64,000 nucleotides of DNA from Prescottella agglutinans (GTDB lineage Bacteria; Actinomycetota; Actinomycetes; Mycobacteriales; Mycobacteriaceae). Below are positions 1-8,867 of the stretch, piece after piece. The notes beneath the pieces were generated by a model. The model was not told the DNA's origin and made no database searches. It worked only from the letters and a program-made list of their open reading frames with translations. The DNA is taken from positions 186,001 to 250,000 of the forward strand of contig NZ_RKLP01000011.1 in the NCBI RefSeq assembly GCF_004011865.1, in the 5' to 3' direction. The position numbers and the translations under genes are program-made. The stretch's first letter is position 1. Each line of letters opens with the position of its first letter.

Positions 1-1
1 C

Positions 2-931
2 ACCATCACGTGCTGGTACCACGGATTCACGTACGGCCTCGAAGACGGCAGCCTCACCACGATCGTCGGCAATCCCGACGATTCGCTGATCGGCAAGGCC
101 GGCATCCGCACGTACCCCGTCGAAGAGGTCAACGGCATCATCTATGTCTTCGTCGGCGAGGAGGACTACGGCACCCCGCCGCCGCTCAGCAGTGACCTGC
201 CGGCGCGAGTCACCAACGACCCCAACGACAATCCGGTTCCGCACCTGCAGGACGAGGGCATCGTGATCCGCGGCATCCACCGCAAGCTGGTCGGCAACTG
301 GCGCCTCGCCGCCGAGAACGGCCTCGACCCGGGACACCTGCTCGTCCACTGGGACAACCAGATCCTGGTCGCGCTCGACCGGGCGCTGCCGCTCGGCGTC
401 AACGCCCTCACGGATTCGGCCACCGAGGAGATCGACATCCCGGACGGGCCGAAGGGCGTCATGAACCGGTACGACCGCCCGGACCTCTACAAGCCGGTTC
501 TCGACAACCCCAAGGTCAACATGAAGGCGCGCGGCACGGTGCCGCACTACTTCCGCACCTCGCTGTGGGTTCCGGGTGTCCTCATGGTGGAGCACTGGCC
601 GATCACGGACGTCGTCCAGTACGAGTTCTACGTCCCGATCGACGACCACCACCACGAGTACTGGGAGATCATCGCGACGCGGGCGACCACCGACGAGGAC
701 ATCGCCGAGTTCAACTTCAAGTACGACAACTTCATGCTGCCGCTGGCGCTCGAGGGCTTCAACAACAGCGACGTCTTCGCCCGCGAGGCCACCGAGGAGC
801 ACTACACCAGGTTCGACGGCTGGAACAACGAAGTGCTGTGCGACATGGACTACTCCATCGTCGCCTGGCGCAAGATGGCGGCCCGCCACCCGCGTGGCTT
901 CTTCGAGTCGCCCTTCCAGGACGAGGACTGA
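2..931 (+). CDS. Rieske non-haem iron oxygenase, catalytic (alpha-type) subunit, 5'-truncated by window edge
   Basis: Terminal oxygenase of a ring-hydroxylating system: electrons pass from the reductase to the Rieske 2Fe-2S centre and then to a mononuclear iron that activates O2. The open frame runs in from the window edge. Its first residues hold the second half of a Rieske motif, C-W-Y-H (C-x2-H); the C-x-H half lies upstream and is not visible. The catalytic domain has GLDPGHLLVH, giving an Asp-x2-His-x3-His iron-ligand pattern of the kind seen in the CarAa/2-oxoquinoline-monooxygenase branch rather than in two-subunit NDO-type enzymes. The stop is 2 nt before the start of the reductase gene, so the two are translationally linked. 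No beta subunit follows, which fits a homotrimeric enzyme. Substrate cannot be read from sequence; the neighbours suggest an aromatic or N-heteroaromatic compound. Confidence 0.9.
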   Translation, partial: TITCWYHGFTYGLEDGSLTTIVGNPDDSLIGKAGIRTYPVEEVNGIIYVFVGEEDYGTPPPLSSDLPARVTNDPNDNPVPHLQDEGIVIRGIHRKLVGNWRLAAENGLDPGHLLVHWDNQILVALDRALPLGVNALTDSATEEIDIPDGPKGVMNRYDRPDLYKPVLDNPKVNMKARGTVPHYFRTSLWVPGVLMVEHWPITDVVQYEFYVPIDDHHHEYWEIIATRATTDEDIAEFNFKYDNFMLPLALEGFNNSDVFAREATEEHYTRFDGWNNEVLCDMDYSIVAWRKMAARHPRGFFESPFQDED

Positions 932-933
932 CC

Positions 934-1998
934 ATGTCCATCGCCCCGATCGACGCAATTCCGGAGTACGCAGTGACCACGAACGACGTCCACCTGAAGT
1001 TCACGGACGGGACGAAGACCATTTCGGTGCCGGCCGGCACCACGATTCTCGAAGCAGCGAACACGGCCGGTGTCCGACTGGTGAGTCAGTGCAAGGTCGG
1101 CACCTGCGGAACCTGCGTCGGTCGGGTCGCGTGCGGCGAAGTGATGATGCCCGAGGGCAGGGTCTACTCGCTGCGGCAGGAGGAGATGGCCGCCGGCCAT
1201 CGACTCCTGTGCCAGTCGCACGCATTCGCGGATTCCGAGGTGGAACTGGACTACCCGGCATCGATGCTGGACGAGTACCCGGTGATCGTCACGACCGCGA
1301 AGGTCGCTGCGGTCAGCTGGCTCGGTGAGTCAGTGGTCGAGCTGCAGCTCAAACTCCCCAAGTCGGTGCGGTTTTCGTTCCGTGCGGGTCAGTACGTCCG
1401 GATGCAGGTCCCCGGCACCGACGAGTGGCGCTCCTACTCGATGGCGTCGGGGGAACGCGACCGGAAGAAGCTCTCCTTCACGATCAGGGTGCTCCCGTCC
1501 GGCGCGATGTCGGACTACCTCAGAAGTAGCGCCGCCGTCGGTGACCATATCGAAATCGAGGGACCGATAGGAGGATTCGGGCTCGCGGACGACGCGGGAC
1601 CGACCCTGATGATCGCCGGCGGCACCGGGTTGGCCCCGATGCTGTCGATGCTGGAGACACTGCAGACCGCGCGCGACGATCACCCGATCCGCCTCGTCTT
1701 CGGCTGCACGCGTGGGGCCGACCTGTTCCACCTCGACGAGCTCGACGCGCGCGGCAGCTTCATGCGTAACCTGGCAGTCCGGGTCGTCGTCGACGAGCCC
1801 GGCGACGCACTCGCAGCGATCCCCGACATCCTGGTCGGGAATCCGGTCAGTGTCCTGACCGCCGACGATGTCGCACATCCGCGGACGTCCGCGTACCTGT
1901 GCGGGCCGCCGGCGATGCTTCAGGCCGCCGAGCAGCGGCTGCTCGAACTCGGAATGCCGGCGGAACGAATCCACGCCGAGCAGTTCCTTCCCAGCTAG
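934..1998 (+). CDS. Oxygenase ferredoxin reductase (2Fe-2S / FAD / NAD(P)H, BenC-like)
   Basis: Single-chain electron-transfer partner for the upstream Rieske oxygenase, 354 residues. Domain order is plant-type 2Fe-2S ferredoxin (about 10-100), FAD-binding barrel (about 105-205) and NAD-binding domain (about 210-354). Iron-sulfur cysteines are C53, C58 and C61 in CKVGTCGTC, with the fourth at C93 (LLCQSH). The flavin motif RSYSMAS and the nicotinamide motif GGTGLAPM are both present, and the C-terminal CGPP motif closes the NAD domain. This order is that of BenC/CarAd-type class IB reductases. ATG 934 follows the oxygenase stop by 2 nt. A 53-nt gap separates it from the dioxygenase gene. Function is secure; the specific partner is inferred from adjacency. 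Confidence 0.93.
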   Translation: MSIAPIDAIPEYAVTTNDVHLKFTDGTKTISVPAGTTILEAANTAGVRLVSQCKVGTCGTCVGRVACGEVMMPEGRVYSLRQEEMAAGHRLLCQSHAFADSEVELDYPASMLDEYPVIVTTAKVAAVSWLGESVVELQLKLPKSVRFSFRAGQYVRMQVPGTDEWRSYSMASGERDRKKLSFTIRVLPSGAMSDYLRSSAAVGDHIEIEGPIGGFGLADDAGPTLMIAGGTGLAPMLSMLETLQTARDDHPIRLVFGCTRGADLFHLDELDARGSFMRNLAVRVVVDEPGDALAAIPDILVGNPVSVLTADDVAHPRTSAYLCGPPAMLQAAEQRLLELGMPAERIHAEQFLPS

Positions 1999-2051
1999 AT
2001 CGCGATCGAGCTGCGCGGCGACGCGGTTCGACTTCCGAACAGAGGCAAGAG

Positions 2052-2930
2052 ATGAGTATTTCCCGTCTGGGCGCTCTGAGCGTCGACGTCACGGACCTGG
2101 AGGCTTGGCGCCGCGTGCTGGTCGACCTCCTGGGTCTGCATGCCCGACCCCGTGAGTCCGATCAGGACCCGCTGTTGATCCGCATCGACGACCACCATCA
2201 TCGGATCGCGTTGTATCCCGCGGCCGAGGATCGGATCCGGATGATCACGTGGGAGGTCGACAGCCTCGACGAACTCCGCGCGATCGCGGACCGTGTCGGC
2301 GCCGAGGGCCTTGCCGTGGAGTGGCTCGCCACGGGTGCGCCGGAGGAGCGGATGGCGGTGGCGGCCTTCCGTTTCGTCGACGCAGACGGGTTCCCGAACG
2401 AGGTCTGCTTCGGCCCGACGATCGATCATCTCCCGTTGGCGCAGGGCAGGGTGATCAGCGGTTTCGTCACCGGTGAGCTCGGCCTGGGGCACGTGGTCCT
2501 GATGTGCAAGGACTACCCGAAGGCGGTCGACTTCTACACCCGGGTTCTCGGCTTCCGATTGACGGACTACATCGTATGGGACGGTGCGGATGCCACCTTC
2601 CTGCACTGCAATCCGCGTCACCACAGCCTGGCTCTGATGAACGAGTGCTTCAGCTTCACGGGCGGGGACTTCAACCACCTGATGCTCGAGGTGGCATCGA
2701 TCGACGACGTCGGCCGCGCCTACGACATCATCAACGAGGCCGCCATCTCGCTGCAGATGACCTTCGGTCGGCACACCAACGACGGCGTGACGTCCTTCTA
2801 CCTGCGTACCCCCTCCGGATTCGCCATCGAGATCGGTTACGGCGGCGAGCTCGTCGACTCCGACGGCTGGGAGGTCAAGACCTTCCGCTCGCCGTCCCGC
2901 TGGGGCCACGAGCCGCAGAAGGCGGGGTGA
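2052..2930 (+). CDS. Extradiol (meta-cleavage) catechol-type dioxygenase, type I VOC fold
   Basis: Cleaves a dihydroxylated aromatic ring next to the diol using Fe(II) and O2. The protein has 292 residues with two tandem vicinal-oxygen-chelate modules (about 1-130 and 140-285), the BphC architecture. In the C-terminal module the metal triad is His147 (GLGH), His209 (NHLMLE) and Glu260 (AIEIGYG), matching the spacing of the BphC triad (H146/H210/E260). His191 in RHHSLAL corresponds to the catalytic second-sphere histidine. ATG 2052 is preceded by a purine-rich AGAGGCAAGAG. It is the third gene of the operon, after the oxygenase and reductase, as expected for ring activation followed by ring opening. 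The native diol is unknown; BphC-like size points to a bicyclic or substituted catechol rather than catechol itself. Confidence 0.92.
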   Translation: MSISRLGALSVDVTDLEAWRRVLVDLLGLHARPRESDQDPLLIRIDDHHHRIALYPAAEDRIRMITWEVDSLDELRAIADRVGAEGLAVEWLATGAPEERMAVAAFRFVDADGFPNEVCFGPTIDHLPLAQGRVISGFVTGELGLGHVVLMCKDYPKAVDFYTRVLGFRLTDYIVWDGADATFLHCNPRHHSLALMNECFSFTGGDFNHLMLEVASIDDVGRAYDIINEAAISLQMTFGRHTNDGVTSFYLRTPSGFAIEIGYGGELVDSDGWEVKTFRSPSRWGHEPQKAG

Positions 2931-2935
2931 ACGCG

Positions 2936-4255
2936 ATGTCAGTCGTCTCCTCTCCCTTTACGGACATCCTGGCCGACGAGAATCTCAGCTCCGCCGCGGT
3001 GGAGCACTGCCTCGAGCGGATCGGTGCCCGCGACCACGCGATCAAGGCGTGGGCCCACCTGGATCCCGATCTGGCGCTGGAACAGGCCCGGTCCCGTGAC
3101 GCCGAGCCGCGGCGCTCGGCACTGCACGGGATCCCGTTCGGCCTCAAGGACATCATCGAGACCGGGGACCAGCCGACCGGCTACGGCTCCGAGCTGTGGG
3201 AGGGATGGCGTCCGGAGAGGGACGCCGAAGTGGTGCGGCGCCTGCGCCGGGACGGGGCCGTCGTCCTGGGGAAGACGACCACCACCGAGTTCGCCACCTA
3301 CCGTCCGACGCAGACCCGGAACCCGCACGGGCTGGGGCACACTCCCGGCGGCTCGTCGAGCGGTTCGGCGGCGGCGGTGGCGGACGGTCAGGTGCCGCTG
3401 GCTCTCGGCACGCAGACCGCCGGTTCGGTGCTGCGCCCGGGCTCGTTCTGTGGCGTGTTCACCCTGAAACCGACATACGGCCGGTGGCCGTTCGACGGCG
3501 TGCTGCCCGTGGCGCTCACCTTCGACACCGTCGGCGGATTCGCTCGCCATCCCGCGTGGCTGGGAGCGCTGGACGTGTCGCTGGCGTCGGACGGAGCACA
3601 CGCCCCGGACTCGGTGATCCTGCCGGCGCTGCGCGACATGCGGGTGGGCGTGCTGCGCCCGCCGTGGGCGGACCGGGCGACCCACGCCGCCGCGAACATG
3701 CTCGAGGAGTTCCGTTCGGGCATGGGCGAAGTGGTGGCTGACATCCGTGACATCGAGGTGCCGGCGGAGCTGGCGGAACTCGACGAGGCACACACCCTCA
3801 TCATGGCGGCCGAGGCGTCCGCGGCCCTCGCCGAACGCATCCACCGTTCCCATCCGGAACGGATCAGCGACCAGCTGCACGCCTTCCTCCTCGCCGGGCG
3901 GACCGCGCCGGCGAGCGAGATCCAGCGGGCGCGTCGCGTACTGCGTTCCGCGCGAGCCTTCGTGGACCGGGCCCTCGCGGACGTCGACCTGCTGCTGACC
4001 CTCGCGGCGCCGGGAGAGGCGCCGGCGGGTCTGACCAGCACCGGCGATCCCGTGTTCAACAAGCTGGCCAGCGTGAGCGGCTGTCCCGCAGTCGGTTTGC
4101 CCGCCGGGCGAGGCGATTACGGGCTGCCGCTCGGGATCCAGCTCATCGCGCCTGCGCACGCCGACCAGGCGCTGGTGCGGGTGGCGACCAGCCTCACCGA
4201 CGGCGTCGGACTGGCGGCGCGCCCGGAAGTACCGGAGGAGGACGAACGTGGCTGA
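2936..4255 (+). CDS. Amidase-signature family hydrolase
   Basis: Predicted to hydrolyse an amide (R-CO-NH2 or R-CO-NHR) to acid and amine. The amidase-signature triad is readable: Lys71 in GLKDI, the cis-Ser within GGSSSGS (about residues 140-141) and the nucleophile Ser164 in TAGSVLRP. The 439-residue length is normal for the family. Two starts are possible: ATG 2936, or GTG 2927, which overlaps the preceding stop; ATG is annotated. The 3' end overlaps the next gene by 8 nt. An amidase inside a ring-cleavage operon suggests that the substrate, or the ring-fission product, carries a carboxamide or lactam nitrogen. This last point is inference from context only. Confidence 0.88.
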   Translation: MSVVSSPFTDILADENLSSAAVEHCLERIGARDHAIKAWAHLDPDLALEQARSRDAEPRRSALHGIPFGLKDIIETGDQPTGYGSELWEGWRPERDAEVVRRLRRDGAVVLGKTTTTEFATYRPTQTRNPHGLGHTPGGSSSGSAAAVADGQVPLALGTQTAGSVLRPGSFCGVFTLKPTYGRWPFDGVLPVALTFDTVGGFARHPAWLGALDVSLASDGAHAPDSVILPALRDMRVGVLRPPWADRATHAAANMLEEFRSGMGEVVADIRDIEVPAELAELDEAHTLIMAAEASAALAERIHRSHPERISDQLHAFLLAGRTAPASEIQRARRVLRSARAFVDRALADVDLLLTLAAPGEAPAGLTSTGDPVFNKLASVSGCPAVGLPAGRGDYGLPLGIQLIAPAHADQALVRVATSLTDGVGLAARPEVPEEDERG

Positions 4256-5581
4256 GTCGGAGACGACCGTACGACTGCCACTCGACGACACGCGTCGGGA
4301 GATGTACGAGCAGGTCTGCTCGAAGCTGGATCCGAACCGGTTCCGTGACCTGTTGGTCGACCTGATCGACATCCACAGCCCGACCGGCCAGGAGCGGGCC
4401 GCGTCCGAGTACATGGCCACCCACCTCCGGGACCGGGTCGGGATCGACGCGCGATACCAGGCGGTGTCGGAGCACACCGGCAACGCCGTCGGCGAACTGG
4501 CCGGGACGGGCGGAGGAAGCCGCCTGTTGCTGTACGCACCCATCGACACCCACATCGACCCCGAGTCGGACGTCCCGTGGGTGGGGAAATCGTTGCGCCC
4601 CGACATGATTCCCGAGGCGAAGGTCGACGGCGACCTCGTGATCGGACTGGGCGCCTCCAACCCGAAGTGCATGGTCGCCGGACTCGCCGAGGTGATGAAC
4701 GCGGTCGTCGACGCGGACATCCCTCTGGTCGGCGACCTCGCGATCGGATTCGCCGGCGGTGGCATGCCGGTGACGATGAGCAACCGCGACCACGTGGGGA
4801 TGAGCAGCGGAGTGTTCCACATGCTCACGCACGGCATGATGCCGGACCACGCGATCGTGCTGAAGCCGTGGTGGCGGTGTACCCCGAGGAACCGGGAATG
4901 TGCTGGTTCAAGGTGTCCGTGCGCGGCACGTTCGGCTACGCGGGCATCACGCGCGGCACCGACGGTTTCCGCTCGTCGATCGTCCCGGCTGCAACTGTGA
5001 TCCAGGAGATCGAGCAGTGGCTGCCGGAATACACCGCACGGAACACCTCGGGATCCACCCTGCCCGAGGGCTGGATCTCGGCGGTGCGCTCGGGTAGTCC
5101 GGACAAGCCGGCGTTCCCGTCGGCAACCACGGAGATCTACCTCGACGTCCGGGTCAACCCGCGCGTCACGCCCGCCGACGTCCGCCACCAGTTCGCGGAG
5201 ATGATCGCCGGTGTGCGGCGTCGTCACCCGGACATCGAACTGGACTGGGAGATGTACGGGTCCCTCCCCGGCGGCATGACCGACACCGCGAACTGGATCA
5301 TCCAGTCCTGTCGCCGCGGGTGGGAGGAGGTCGAGGGCCGGCCGTACGAGACGACCCCGTTGCTCGGTGGTCAGACGGACGGCACGCTCATCCGTCGTCT
5401 CGGAATCCCATGTGCCCGAATCGGTTACCCGTGGCCGCCCGCTACCGCCCCCGACGAACTGAACGAGGGGCTGGGCGGCATGGGTGTTGCATCGGTGTCC
5501 GACGTGATGACGGCGACCCGGGCGGTCGCCTACGCCGTCGTCGACACCCTCACCCGTACCAGAGAGGAACTCGAACTGTGA
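4248..5581 (+). pseudogene. M20-family peptidase/deacylase homologue, interrupted by a one-base frameshift
   Basis: Two reading frames together make one M20-like (ArgE/DapE superfamily) protein. Frame A starts at GTG 4248 and encodes the first ~205 residues, through HAIVLKP. The rest, from VAVYPEEPGMCWFKV, continues in another frame to 5581. The break lies close to 4868, within the run ccgtggtggcggtg, and is explained by loss of one base there. Apart from this the downstream frame is intact (dimerisation-type segment, TEIYLDVRVN, C-terminal catalytic lobe). Canonical M20 metal ligands look altered: the GHxD region reads PIDTHID, the GxxDxKG region reads GASNPKCM, and no Glu-Glu pair follows. 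Whether this is a true lesion or a sequencing error cannot be told here. It overlaps both neighbours (8 nt and 4 nt), so it was built as part of the operon. Confidence 0.8.
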
Positions 5582-6333
5582 AGCGTGTACTCAACATCGT
5601 CCCCGTGCCGGTCCCTCCGGAGGCATTGGACGCGTTCGCATCCCAGCTCTCCGGTGACTTCGTGCACCCGGCGTTCGAGAACGTCTTCGTGTCGGCCCGG
5701 GCGGGCGGCGGTGCGCTCGACAGCGCGTACGAGACCACCCTCGCGGACGCCTTCGTGCTCGACGCCGGATGCCGGGCGGAGGAGCAGGGATACGCCGGCG
5801 TGTGCGTCAACTCGATGAGCGATTCGGCGCTCGCGGCCCTGCGGTCCCGGTTGACCATCCCGGTCGTCGCACCGAGTCAGGCCACGATGCTGCTCGCGTG
5901 CCTGCTCGGCAAGCGGTTCTCGGTCGTGACGATGTGGCCGCAGTGGCACGAGCTGTACCACAAGGCCGCCCGCGAGAACGGGATCACCGCGCGCCTGGCG
6001 TCGGTTCGTGACATCGGTGTGCGCCCCGACGCCGCCGAATTGCTGGCAGGCAAGGAGGAATTCGTCTTCGCCGCGCTCGAACGTGAGGCCCGCGCGGCGG
6101 TGGAGGAGGACGGCGCCGATGTGATCGTCCTGGGCTCGACGACGATGCACCAGAGTCACGCCTACCTGTCGTCCGTGCTCGACGTTCCCGTGCTCAATCC
6201 CGGTGTCGTGGCCTACAAGATGTGCGAGATGCTCGTGCAGACCGGCCTCGCGCACAGCAAGCGCGCCTACCCCTCGCCCGAGCGACCGCAGGACGACCTC
6301 CTGTCGGCCGTGGCGTCCGTCTTCCAGAACTAG
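5578..6333 (+). CDS. Asp/Glu/hydantoin racemase-fold protein with both catalytic cysteines replaced by serine
   Basis: 251 residues, starting at GTG 5578 and overlapping the previous stop by 4 nt. The fold family includes hydantoin racemase, maleate isomerase and arylmalonate decarboxylase, which use one or two cysteines as acid/base. The family landmarks are readable (IPVVAPSQAT, FSVVTMW, VIVLG, VPVLNPG). At the first cysteine position (family C-F-G-D) the sequence is S-M-S-D, and at the second (family LGC-AG) it is LGSTTM. Both catalytic Cys are therefore Ser. The protein may catalyse something other than cysteine-based racemisation, such as decarboxylation, tautomerisation or hydrolysis, or it may be inactive. 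Its place between an M20/amidase pair and a C-C hydrolase argues for a step on a nitrogen-bearing or unsaturated dicarboxylic intermediate; that is inference. Confidence 0.8.
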   Translation: MKRVLNIVPVPVPPEALDAFASQLSGDFVHPAFENVFVSARAGGGALDSAYETTLADAFVLDAGCRAEEQGYAGVCVNSMSDSALAALRSRLTIPVVAPSQATMLLACLLGKRFSVVTMWPQWHELYHKAARENGITARLASVRDIGVRPDAAELLAGKEEFVFAALEREARAAVEEDGADVIVLGSTTMHQSHAYLSSVLDVPVLNPGVVAYKMCEMLVQTGLAHSKRAYPSPERPQDDLLSAVASVFQN

Positions 6334-6341
6334 GAGTCGAG

Positions 6342-7196
6342 ATGACGACCGTGATCAATCCCGAGATCGGGAAGACCCTGCGGACCGGGTCCTTCGACAC
6401 CAACTACCACGACGTCGGTACGGGTGATCCCGTGCTGCTGCTGCACGGGTCGGGCGCGGGCGTGTCGGCCTGGGCCAACTGGCGTGGGCTGATTCCAGTT
6501 CTCGCAGAGAACTTCCGCGTGATCGCACCGGATCTGGTCGGGTTCGGGTACACGTCGCTGCCGGAGCCGGCGCGGTTCGAGATCTTCGATACCTGGATCG
6601 ACCAGATCCTGGCGCTGCTCGACGCGTTGGACATCCCGAAGGTGCACGTGGTGGGCAACTCCTTCGGTGGCGGTCTGGCGCTGCACCTCGCGACGCGGTT
6701 CCCGGACCGGCTCGGCCGTATCGTCCTGATGGGGGCCGGCGGCGTGAAGTTCGACTTCACCCCGGAACTCGATGCGCTGTGGGGTTACACGCCGTCCGTC
6801 GAGAACATGAAGAAGATCATGGACATCATGGCGTACGACCGGTCGCTGGTCACGGACGAACTCGCCGAGCTGCGGTACCGCGCGACGATCCGGCCCGGCG
6901 CCCAGGAGGCGTTCGAGCAGGTCTTCCCGGAGCCGCGGCAGCGCCATCTCGACGCCCAGATCGTGCCGGACGAGGACCTCTCGCGGATCGAGCACGAGGT
7001 GCTGATCCTGCACGGCCGCGAGGACCGGGTGGTCCCCGTGGCGGCGTCGCAGCACATGTTCGACACCATCCCCAACTCGCAGTTGCACGTGTTCGGCAAG
7101 TGTGGGCACTGGACGCAGATCGAACACGCGGCGCGCTTCCAGCAGCTCGTGAGCCAGTTCCTCGGCGAGGCGCTCGTGTCGGGGGAGGGGCGGTGA
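6342..7196 (+). CDS. Alpha/beta hydrolase of the meta-cleavage-product (C-C bond) hydrolase type
   Basis: Hydrolyses the vinylogous keto-acid made by extradiol cleavage (XylF/DmpD/BphD/CumD type). The protein has 284 residues. Oxyanion segment HGSGAGVSAWANW, nucleophile Ser107 in GNSFGGG, acid Asp228 in GREDRVVP and His256 in KCGHWTQIE are all in the order and spacing of this family. The motif G-N-S-F-G-G-G is the C-C hydrolase version of the elbow. The gene begins 8 nt after the racemase-like gene and ends with a GTGA overlap into the monooxygenase gene. Together with the oxygenase, reductase and extradiol dioxygenase it completes a meta-cleavage sequence. It could act on a bicyclic-derived product; substrate length is not predictable here. 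Confidence 0.9.
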   Translation: MTTVINPEIGKTLRTGSFDTNYHDVGTGDPVLLLHGSGAGVSAWANWRGLIPVLAENFRVIAPDLVGFGYTSLPEPARFEIFDTWIDQILALLDALDIPKVHVVGNSFGGGLALHLATRFPDRLGRIVLMGAGGVKFDFTPELDALWGYTPSVENMKKIMDIMAYDRSLVTDELAELRYRATIRPGAQEAFEQVFPEPRQRHLDAQIVPDEDLSRIEHEVLILHGREDRVVPVAASQHMFDTIPNSQLHVFGKCGHWTQIEHAARFQQLVSQFLGEALVSGEGR

Positions 7197-8728
7197 GCCG
7201 CAGTGGGTTAACCCGCGGATCCGCGGGGGATCCGATGCGGGTCGCGATCGTCGGCGCCGGCGTTGCGGGCTTGTCCTCGGCGAAGGTGCTCGACCAGTTC
7301 GGCTTCGACGTCACTGTGTACGACCGAACACCGGACGTGGGCGGGGTGTGGAGCGTCACGCGGCGTTACCCGGGGGTGACGACGCAGAACAACAAGGGCA
7401 CCTACGCCTTCTCGGACTACCCGATGCCACGCGACTATCCCGAGTGGCCCACCGGCGAACAGGTGCAGCAGTACCTGGCCGGGTACGCCGAGCATTTCGG
7501 GCTGAAGTCGCACCTGCGCCTGGGCACCGAGGTGACCGCCGCCGTCCAGGACGCGGACACCGGGACCTGGACGGTGACGACCCGCGAGGTCGAGTCCGGC
7601 CGGGTCGACGAGCAGCAGTACGACCGGCTCGTGATCGCGAACGGCATCTTCTGCGACCCGTTCGTGCCTCCGTATCGCGGTGTCGAGGATTACGAGCGGG
7701 CGGGTGGACGACTGTGTGCCGCATCCGACTTCCACGAGCTCGAGGACGCAGCGGACAAGAACGTGCTGGTCGTGGGCTACGGAAAGTCCGCCTGCGACGT
7801 TGCCGAGGCGCTCAGCGAGGTCTCCGCTTCCACGACGGTGGTCGCCCGCGAAGTCACGTGGAAGATGCCGCGCAAGCTCGGAAACATTCTGAACTACAAG
7901 TACATTCTGCTCACCCGGCTGAGTGAGGGGCTCTTCGAACACATCGACCAGCGTGGATTCGGGCGATTCCTCACCGGTCCCGGCCGGTTCCTGCGCAACG
8001 GTCTGCTCGGCGCCGTCCAGTCCGTCGCGCAGAGGCAGTTGCTCCTCGACCGGGTCGGGCTGGTGCCGGAGGGATCGTTCGAGCGAATCGTCCGACACGC
8101 GGTGAGCCTGGCGACCGAACAGTTCTACGAGAAAGTGGCGGACGGCACGATCGGTGTCCGACGAGGGACCGTCATCTCCGCGCTGCACGAGAAGGACGGC
8201 AAGCCGGTTGCCGAGCTCAGCGACGGCACCGTGGTGCCGGCGGATGTCATCGTGTGCGCCACCGGATTCCAGCAACGCGTACCGTTCGTGACCGACGCGA
8301 TGCAGGACCGTCTCACCGACGACGAGGGCAACTTCCAGCTGTACCGGCAGATTCTGCCGCTCGACGTGCCGAACCTGTACTTCGTCGGCTACGGCTCGTC
8401 GCTGTTCAGCCCGCTCAGCGCCGAGGCCGCCGCGCTGTGGGCGGCCGATCACATGCTCGGTGGCACGCAGTTGCCGCCACTCGAGGAGCGGCGCGCCTTC
8501 GTGCGGACCCGGTTGGACTGGATGATCGAACGCAGCGAGGGCAAGCCCGCCCGCGGCACGAACATCATCCCGTTCTCGCTGCGGCAGGTCGACGAGGTGC
8601 TCGACGAGATCGACGCGAACGTCGGACCGCTGACCCGACTGTCGCAGTGGTTCCTGCCCGCACGTCCCGCGTCCTACAGGCACTCGACCCGGGTGCTGCT
8701 GCGCCGCCACGGTAAGGCCGGCCGGTAG
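7193..8728 (+). CDS. FAD-dependent monooxygenase (FMO-like)
   Basis: 511-residue flavoprotein with an FAD Rossmann motif at the N terminus (GAGVAG) and an NADPH Rossmann motif near residue 195 (GYGKSA), followed by an ATGF motif (CATGFQQR) typical of FMO/Baeyer-Villiger relatives. The FMO fingerprint region reads CAASDFHEL, a loose match to F-x-G-x3-H-x3-Y/F. GTG 7193 is chosen because it overlaps the previous stop as GTGA and follows a strong GGGGGAGGGG. An internal ATG at 7234 begins just before the Rossmann strand, but no ribosome site favours it. The reaction would be N-, S- or Baeyer-Villiger oxygenation, possibly the entry step or a side reaction of the same pathway. It is the last gene of the operon; a GC hairpin follows. 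Confidence 0.87.
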   Translation: MSRSGLTRGSAGDPMRVAIVGAGVAGLSSAKVLDQFGFDVTVYDRTPDVGGVWSVTRRYPGVTTQNNKGTYAFSDYPMPRDYPEWPTGEQVQQYLAGYAEHFGLKSHLRLGTEVTAAVQDADTGTWTVTTREVESGRVDEQQYDRLVIANGIFCDPFVPPYRGVEDYERAGGRLCAASDFHELEDAADKNVLVVGYGKSACDVAEALSEVSASTTVVAREVTWKMPRKLGNILNYKYILLTRLSEGLFEHIDQRGFGRFLTGPGRFLRNGLLGAVQSVAQRQLLLDRVGLVPEGSFERIVRHAVSLATEQFYEKVADGTIGVRRGTVISALHEKDGKPVAELSDGTVVPADVIVCATGFQQRVPFVTDAMQDRLTDDEGNFQLYRQILPLDVPNLYFVGYGSSLFSPLSAEAAALWAADHMLGGTQLPPLEERRAFVRTRLDWMIERSEGKPARGTNIIPFSLRQVDEVLDEIDANVGPLTRLSQWFLPARPASYRHSTRVLLRRHGKAGR

Positions 8729-8740
8729 CGCTTCCCGGAC

Positions 8741-8768
8741 GGGGCCGGCGGATCGATCCGTCGGCCCC
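8741..8768. terminator. GC-rich hairpin ending the first catabolic operon
   Basis: Self-complementary stretch (GGGGCCGGCGGATC followed directly by its near-perfect reverse complement, one G-T wobble) located 13 nt after the monooxygenase stop. No T-tract follows, so this would be a hairpin-only actinobacterial terminator. Confidence 0.55.
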
Positions 8769-8867
8769 GCTGCCTGCCCGCCGCACGTCGGCCACCGGGC
8801 ATACTGATGTTCGACGGCGTTCTCGACGGCGAGAATGACACTCCCCGGGCGGACGGAGGAGAACAGC

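Noticed and set aside
4860-4880. Programmed ribosomal frameshift in the M20 gene
   Set aside because: No slippery heptamer or downstream structure is apparent, and M20 enzymes are not known to use one; a mutation or base-calling error is simpler.
2939-5227. Long open frame on the minus strand (over 700 codons) opposite the amidase and M20 genes
   Set aside because: It is a GC-rich antisense frame with no domain motifs, and the plus strand carries recognisable enzymes throughout.
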